Origin: Thermaerobacter marianensis
GTDB lineage: Bacteria; Bacillota; Sulfobacillia; DYIH01; DYIG01
Length of the DNA stretch: 7,820 nt
Direction: 5' to 3'
Assembly (NCBI GenBank): GCA_020723725.1
Contig: DYIG01000048.1
Location: 1,898 to 9,717, forward strand
Positions within the stretch are counted from its first letter, which is position 1, and each line of letters begins with the position of its first letter. Under the pieces are notes generated by a model, which had not been told where the DNA came from, made no database searches, and saw nothing but the letters and a program-made list of their open reading frames with translations. The translations under genes and the position numbers were made by a program. Below, one piece after another: positions 4,879 to 7,820 of the stretch.

Positions 4879-6954
4879 TTACATTATTAGCAGGTCATTT
4901 AGCAAGCCGTCAAACCGGGTGCGAATCGCTTCCCGAAGGGGCTCAAGCCCGGGGCCGGAAAGGTCGGGATCCCTGTCGAGGAGCGCAAATGCCTCCCGCC
5001 GGGCGTACTCCATCAAACGATAATCGCGGATAGGATCGGCAAAAACAAACTCCGGCACCCCGTGCTGCTTTGTGCCCAGGAAATCGCCCGGCCCGCGGAT
5101 GGCCAAATCCTCCTCGGCTATGATAAAACCGTCTGTGGTGCGAGTCAGGATGTCCAGCCTCTTCCGCCCCTCCTCGCTCTGCGGGTCCCCTATAAGCAAG
5201 CAGTAGGAGCTATGCTCACCGCGGCCCACCCTGCCGCGCAACTGGTGGAGTTGTGCCAGTCCGAACCGGTCCGCACCCTCAATAACGATCACATTGGCGT
5301 TGGGCACGTCGACCCCCACCTCGATCACGGTTGTGGACACAAGGAGGTCTAGCTCGTGCCCCCGGAAGGCGGCCATGACCCCTTCCTTCTCCGCAGGCCG
5401 CATCCTTCCATGTAGGAGGCCGATGCGGAACCCCGGCAGGGCGTGCTTCAATCTTTCCACCCATTCGGTGGCTGACGCCGCCTCGACGGCCTCCGACTCC
5501 TCCACCAATGGACAGACGACATAGGCCTGCCGCCCCTCGGCCAGTTGGCGTCTGATAAACCCGTAGGCGCGCCTTCTGTCCCTGCTAGTCAACCAATATG
5601 TTGTCACCGGTTTCCGGCCAGGGGGGAGTTCATCTATTACCGAGAGGTCCATCTCCCCATAGACGGTTAAAGCCAACGTGCGCGGTATGGGGGTCGCCGT
5701 CATGGCCAACACGTCGATGGCCTCCCCTGCCCCCTTGACTTGCAGGAGCCCCCTCTGACGCACGCCGAATCGGTGCTGTTCATCAGTTACCGCCAGACTC
5801 AGCGCCCGGAAGACAACCCCTTCCTGAATCAGGGCATGCGTTCCGACCGCTATCTGCAGGTTTCCGGCGCTCAGACCGAACAGGGCCTGCTCCCTCTCCT
5901 CCCGGCGCTGGCTCCCGGTGAGAAGGGCGATCCGGACCCCCAATGGGGCGAGCAGCCGCCTCAGGTTGTAGTAATGCTGCTCCGCCAATATCTCCGTCGG
6001 GGCCATTATGGCGCCCTGATAACCGCTTTCAACAGCCTTGAGGAGGGCAGCCGCCGCGACAACGGTCTTCCCCGAACCCACGTCTCCTTGAAGCAACCTG
6101 TTCATGGGGTGCGGGCTCTCCATGTCCCGCTTTATTTCCGCGATTACCCGCTCCTGGGCGGGCGTGAGGCTAAAGGGCAGTTCTGCCAGGAATCGGCGGC
6201 CGAGGGGACCGTCCGGCCGGTGGACCAAACCGCCACTGGTCCGATGCGTGCGCTGGCGCAGGAGGCCGAGCCCAACCTGCATCACAAAGACCTCTTCAAA
6301 GGCCAGGCTTTTCCTGGCTCGGGTCAGATCATCATGGGAGGCGGGGAAATGGATGCTCCCCCAGGCGGAGGATGCGTCTTTCAGACCCAAACGGCGGCGG
6401 ATTTCCTCCGGGACGGTGTCGGGTATGGCCCCGGCAACGTGCTCCAGAACGTAGCTTATCAATGAACGCATGAAACGTGGCTGGATACGCCCCAGGCTCG
6501 GATAAATGGGTACCAGTCTGCCCGCATGCAAACCGTCCGTTCCATCCGCCAATTCATAATCCGGATTCGCCATACGTAGTTCTCGCGAAAAACGGTCTAC
6601 CTTACCAGAGAGAATGACACGCGCCCCAACCTTAAAAAAGGTCTTCATCTGGGGACGGTTGAACCAGACACCGACAAGTGTGGCCGTCCCGTCGGTTACC
6701 GAAACGCGGGTGATCCGCAGACCCGGTCGGGGCGTCACCTCCTGAATTGCTGAGACCCTCCCCTGAACTGTCCCCACGGCACCCTTTTCCAATAACGCTA
6801 TCGGCTTGAAGACCGTCCGGTCCTCATGTCGCCGTGGCAGTATACGAAGGAGGTGCCCTGCCGTTAGTATCCCGCGCCGACCAAGCTCGGCGGCCCGGGC
6901 CGGCCCTACCCCCTTCAGGTATTGAACTGGCGAATCCAGTGAAAAGGTCCGCAT
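4879..6954 (-). CDS. recG: ATP-dependent DNA helicase RecG
   Basis: This 691-residue superfamily 2 helicase unwinds branched DNA, remodelling stalled replication forks and Holliday junctions. The N-terminal part holds the SPVQYLKGVGPARA hairpin segment (8-21) and the OB-fold wedge domain (about 60-135). The motor follows: Walker A GDVGSGKT (290-297), motif II DEQH (391-394), motif III TATPIPRT (419-426) and motif VI QLRGRVGR (571-578). The C-terminal IRGPGDFLGTKQHG (619-632) is the RecG translocation (TRG) region. It has the full family length. I chose ATG at 6954-6952 because the peptide then begins like other RecG proteins; an in-frame TTG at 6969-6967 would add five residues. Neither has a recognisable ribosome-binding site, and an in-frame stop lies just upstream of the TTG. 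crcB follows 11 nt downstream. Confidence 0.96.
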   Translation of the reverse strand: MRTFSLDSPVQYLKGVGPARAAELGRRGILTAGHLLRILPRRHEDRTVFKPIALLEKGAVGTVQGRVSAIQEVTPRPGLRITRVSVTDGTATLVGVWFNRPQMKTFFKVGARVILSGKVDRFSRELRMANPDYELADGTDGLHAGRLVPIYPSLGRIQPRFMRSLISYVLEHVAGAIPDTVPEEIRRRLGLKDASSAWGSIHFPASHDDLTRARKSLAFEEVFVMQVGLGLLRQRTHRTSGGLVHRPDGPLGRRFLAELPFSLTPAQERVIAEIKRDMESPHPMNRLLQGDVGSGKTVVAAAALLKAVESGYQGAIMAPTEILAEQHYYNLRRLLAPLGVRIALLTGSQRREEREQALFGLSAGNLQIAVGTHALIQEGVVFRALSLAVTDEQHRFGVRQRGLLQVKGAGEAIDVLAMTATPIPRTLALTVYGEMDLSVIDELPPGRKPVTTYWLTSRDRRRAYGFIRRQLAEGRQAYVVCPLVEESEAVEAASATEWVERLKHALPGFRIGLLHGRMRPAEKEGVMAAFRGHELDLLVSTTVIEVGVDVPNANVIVIEGADRFGLAQLHQLRGRVGRGEHSSYCLLIGDPQSEEGRKRLDILTRTTDGFIIAEEDLAIRGPGDFLGTKQHGVPEFVFADPIRDYRLMEYARREAFALLDRDPDLSGPGLEPLREAIRTRFDGLLNDLLIM

Positions 6955-6975
6955 GTGTTCATTTTGCAAAAGCCA

Positions 6976-7004
6976 TTGTTAGATGACAACTGCTGTGCTA
7001 GACT
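6976..7004 (+). promoter_or_regulatory. Candidate rpmB promoter with extended -10 box
   Basis: TTGTTA (6976-6981) is followed after 17 nt by TAGACT (6999-7004), preceded by TG at 6996-6997, giving the extended -10 pattern TGnTAnnnT. Transcription would begin near 7011, directly before the leader hairpin of rpmB. It is the best match in the recG-rpmB gap. The box is imperfect but the spacing and extension support it. Confidence 0.55.
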
Positions 7005-7029
7005 ACTCTTTGTGCCGTTGGACATTCAA
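7000..7029 (-). promoter_or_regulatory. Candidate recG promoter
   Basis: On the minus strand TTGAAT (7029-7024) is followed after 18 nt by TAGTCT (7005-7000). A start near 6993 would leave a leader of about 40 nt before the recG ATG. Its -10 box lies on the same bases as the proposed rpmB -10 box. It is a modest match; recG might instead use a site I cannot recognise. Confidence 0.33.
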
Positions 7030-7033
7030 CGGC
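7014..7033 (+). other. Perfect hairpin in the rpmB leader
   Basis: GCCGTTG (7014-7020) and CAACGGC (7027-7033) form a perfect 7-bp stem with a GACATT loop. It would lie within a few bases of the predicted mRNA 5' end and 17 nt before the ribosome-binding site GGAGGGG. It could stabilise the mRNA or bind a regulator. No T run follows on either strand, so it is not a terminator. Confidence 0.6.
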
Positions 7034-7064
7034 GGTTCAATATATTTGCCGGAGGGGTTTATCC

Positions 7065-7256
7065 GTGTCTCGCAAATGCGCCATATGCGGTCGGGGTCCG
7101 TCTACAGGAAACGCCGTCAGTCACTCCAACAGGCACACCAAGCGCCGCTGGCTTCCCAATCTCCAGCGCGTGCGCGTCCTTGACGGCAAGACGCCGCGCA
7201 GAACGCTCATCTGCAGCAGGTGTCTCCGCAGCGGTCGGGTCGAACGCGCGATTTAA
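7065..7256 (+). CDS. rpmB: 50S ribosomal protein L28, zinc-ribbon form
   Basis: This 63-residue, highly basic protein is part of the large ribosomal subunit. It begins SRKCAICGRGP and carries the L28 signature VSHSNRHTKRRWLPNLQRVR (18-37), followed by the C-terminal ICSRCLRSGRVER. Four cysteines, C5, C8, C50 and C53, make two CxxC pairs that should bind zinc (the C+ form); cells often also keep a C- copy used under zinc limitation. The start is GTG at 7065, with GGAGGGG at 7051-7057 correctly placed. It is divergent from recG and convergent with the rsgA side. It appears to be a single-gene transcript, but I see no hairpin plus T run after its stop. Confidence 0.97.
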   Translation: MSRKCAICGRGPSTGNAVSHSNRHTKRRWLPNLQRVRVLDGKTPRRTLICSRCLRSGRVERAI

Positions 7257-7308
7257 CCGGTCTTAGGATCGGTTGCCTGAACCGGAAACGGACCGTAATA
7301 CGTTCATC

Positions 7309-7327
7309 AAAAATGCGGGAAGCCGCA
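7309..7327 (-). terminator. Intrinsic terminator after the rsgA-side genes
   Basis: On the minus strand TGCGG (7327-7323), loop CTTC and CCGCA (7318-7314) form a short GC-rich stem followed by TTTTT (7313-7309). It lies 35 nt after the small membrane-protein gene. An alternative longer pairing of AATGCGG (7344-7338) with CCGCATT (7318-7312) is possible with the same 3' arm. On the plus strand no T run follows, so it does not serve rpmB. Confidence 0.75.
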
Positions 7328-7362
7328 AATAAAGTATCCGCATTGGAATCACCCTCTCTTGT

Positions 7363-7539
7363 TCAATAATCCCGGAGCAGGGTTAGGCCTATAATTGCTG
7401 CCAGCAAACCCAGTGACACCAGCCATATCCATACTGGCAAGTAAACCAGGGCCAAAAGGATGCCTGCAAACAGGAGGCCCCCACCCAACAGTCTTCGGAC
7501 AGACGGCTTGAACCCCCAATGGAAAGACCGCATCTTCAT
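7363..7539 (-). CDS. Small two-helix membrane protein of unknown function
   Basis: This is a 58-residue protein that I do not recognise. A basic start (MKMRSFHWGFKPSVRR, 1-16) is followed by two hydrophobic stretches, about 18-35 (LLGGGLLFAGILLALVYL) and 37-55 (VWIWLVSLGLLAAIIGLTL), joined by a Pro at 36 and ending LRDY. This predicts a helical hairpin in the cytoplasmic membrane with the basic N-terminus inside. The ATG at 7539-7537 is chosen because GGGGGGGAGG lies 7 nt upstream; the open frame runs on to 7602 but that part is unlikely. It starts 56 nt after the rsgA stop and is followed by a terminator, so it is probably the last gene of the rsgA transcript. No catalytic or binding motif is seen; no function is proposed. 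Confidence 0.72.
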   Translation of the reverse strand: MKMRSFHWGFKPSVRRLLGGGLLFAGILLALVYLPVWIWLVSLGLLAAIIGLTLLRDY

Positions 7540-7595
7540 TCGGATGCCTCCCCCCCGATTCGTCTTGGCACATTCTGCTCTACAGTATATTCCCC

Positions 7596-7820
7596 TTACC
7601 ACCGGGTGGTTTCAGCCTGCCGAATCTCCTGAAGATACGCCCTGTAGCGATCGAACCTGCCCGGATCGATTTCGCCCTTCTGCGCGGCTAAGGCCACCGC
7701 GCAACCCGGCTCCCCGGCGTGCAAACACCCCCGAAAACGGCAGCCCTCTGCATGGAGCCGGAATTCGGGCATGAGGCCGGGCAGATCGCTGCTGGGGATT
7801 ACGGTAAGGTCCACGCGGCT
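7596..7820 (-). CDS. rsgA: Ribosome small-subunit GTPase RsgA, C-terminal fragment (runs off right edge)
   Basis: The last 74 residues are present; the OB fold and GTPase motifs lie outside the window. The fragment opens SRVDLTVIPSSDLPGLMPEF, the region just after the DTPGFS (G3) motif of this circularly permuted GTPase. It then shows the C-terminal zinc site, CRFRGCLHAGEPGC, with Cys, Cys, His and Cys in family spacing, followed by AAQKGEIDPGRFDRYRAYL. RsgA (YloQ/CpgA in Bacillus) binds the 30S subunit and helps its late maturation, its GTPase being stimulated by the ribosome. The 3' end is complete with a TAA at 7598-7596. In many Firmicutes rsgA lies near the PASTA kinase gene, rpe and rpmB; here rpmB is nearby on the opposite strand. 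Confidence 0.93.
   Translation of the reverse strand, partial: SRVDLTVIPSSDLPGLMPEFRLHAEGCRFRGCLHAGEPGCAVALAAQKGEIDPGRFDRYRAYLQEIRQAETTRW

Noticed and set aside
5740..6465. Long plus-strand open frame (241 codons) opposite recG
   Set aside because: It lies wholly antisense to a fully conserved RecG motor region, has no family-like pattern and no ribosome-binding site; it arises from GC-rich codon use on the other strand.
6955..7266. Plus-strand 103-codon frame over the recG-rpmB gap and rpmB
   Set aside because: It overlaps rpmB in another frame; the L28 frame is unmistakable and has the proper ribosome-binding site.
7598..7610. Palindrome ACCACCGGGTGGT at the end of rsgA
   Set aside because: Six-base arms overlapping the last codons and stop of rsgA; too short and with no T run, so likely chance.

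Overview
This is an ordinary stretch of chromosome from a GC-rich, spore-forming Firmicute. The best guess is a Peptococcaceae/Desulfotomaculum-Pelotomaculum-type clostridium. The Firmicute call rests on a T-box controlled trp operon, two CotF-type spore-coat genes, strong GGAGG ribosome-binding sites, frequent GTG and TTG starts, and a zinc-ribbon L28 near rsgA and recG. The genus is inference from general similarity. No plasmid, phage, IS, CRISPR or tRNA signal was seen.

Layout. Positions 1-3664 hold the start of a tryptophan operon on the minus strand: promoter, tRNA-Trp T-box leader, trpE, trpG, trpD and the first 36 codons of trpC, which runs off the left edge. trpE/trpG and trpG/trpD overlap by 4 nt, which suggests translational coupling. 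TrpE and TrpG form anthranilate synthase, TrpD adds the phosphoribosyl group, and TrpC closes the indole ring. The leader can be read in detail: AGUA/GAA loop-E elements, UGG specifier, T-box bulge UGGC, and a terminator that competes with the antiterminator. It should therefore sense uncharged tRNA-Trp.

Positions 3665-4358 hold two small tandem plus-strand genes for CotF-like spore-coat proteins, divergent from trp and ended by a good intrinsic terminator. A short convergent gap with an AT-rich inverted repeat follows. Positions 4478-6954 hold recG and crcB on the minus strand, 11 nt apart and probably co-transcribed. rpmB (L28) diverges from recG on the plus strand. Its likely extended -10 box overlaps a possible recG -10 box, and its leader has a perfect 7-bp hairpin.

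The right end (7309-7820, minus) carries the C-terminus of rsgA, a 58-residue two-helix membrane protein of unknown function, and an intrinsic terminator. rsgA, rpmB and recG lie close together in many Firmicutes, so this looks like a rearranged form of that neighbourhood. I see no previously undescribed system. The most rewarding item is the T-box leader. The least understood are the small membrane protein, the tandem coat genes and the recG/rpmB promoter overlap.
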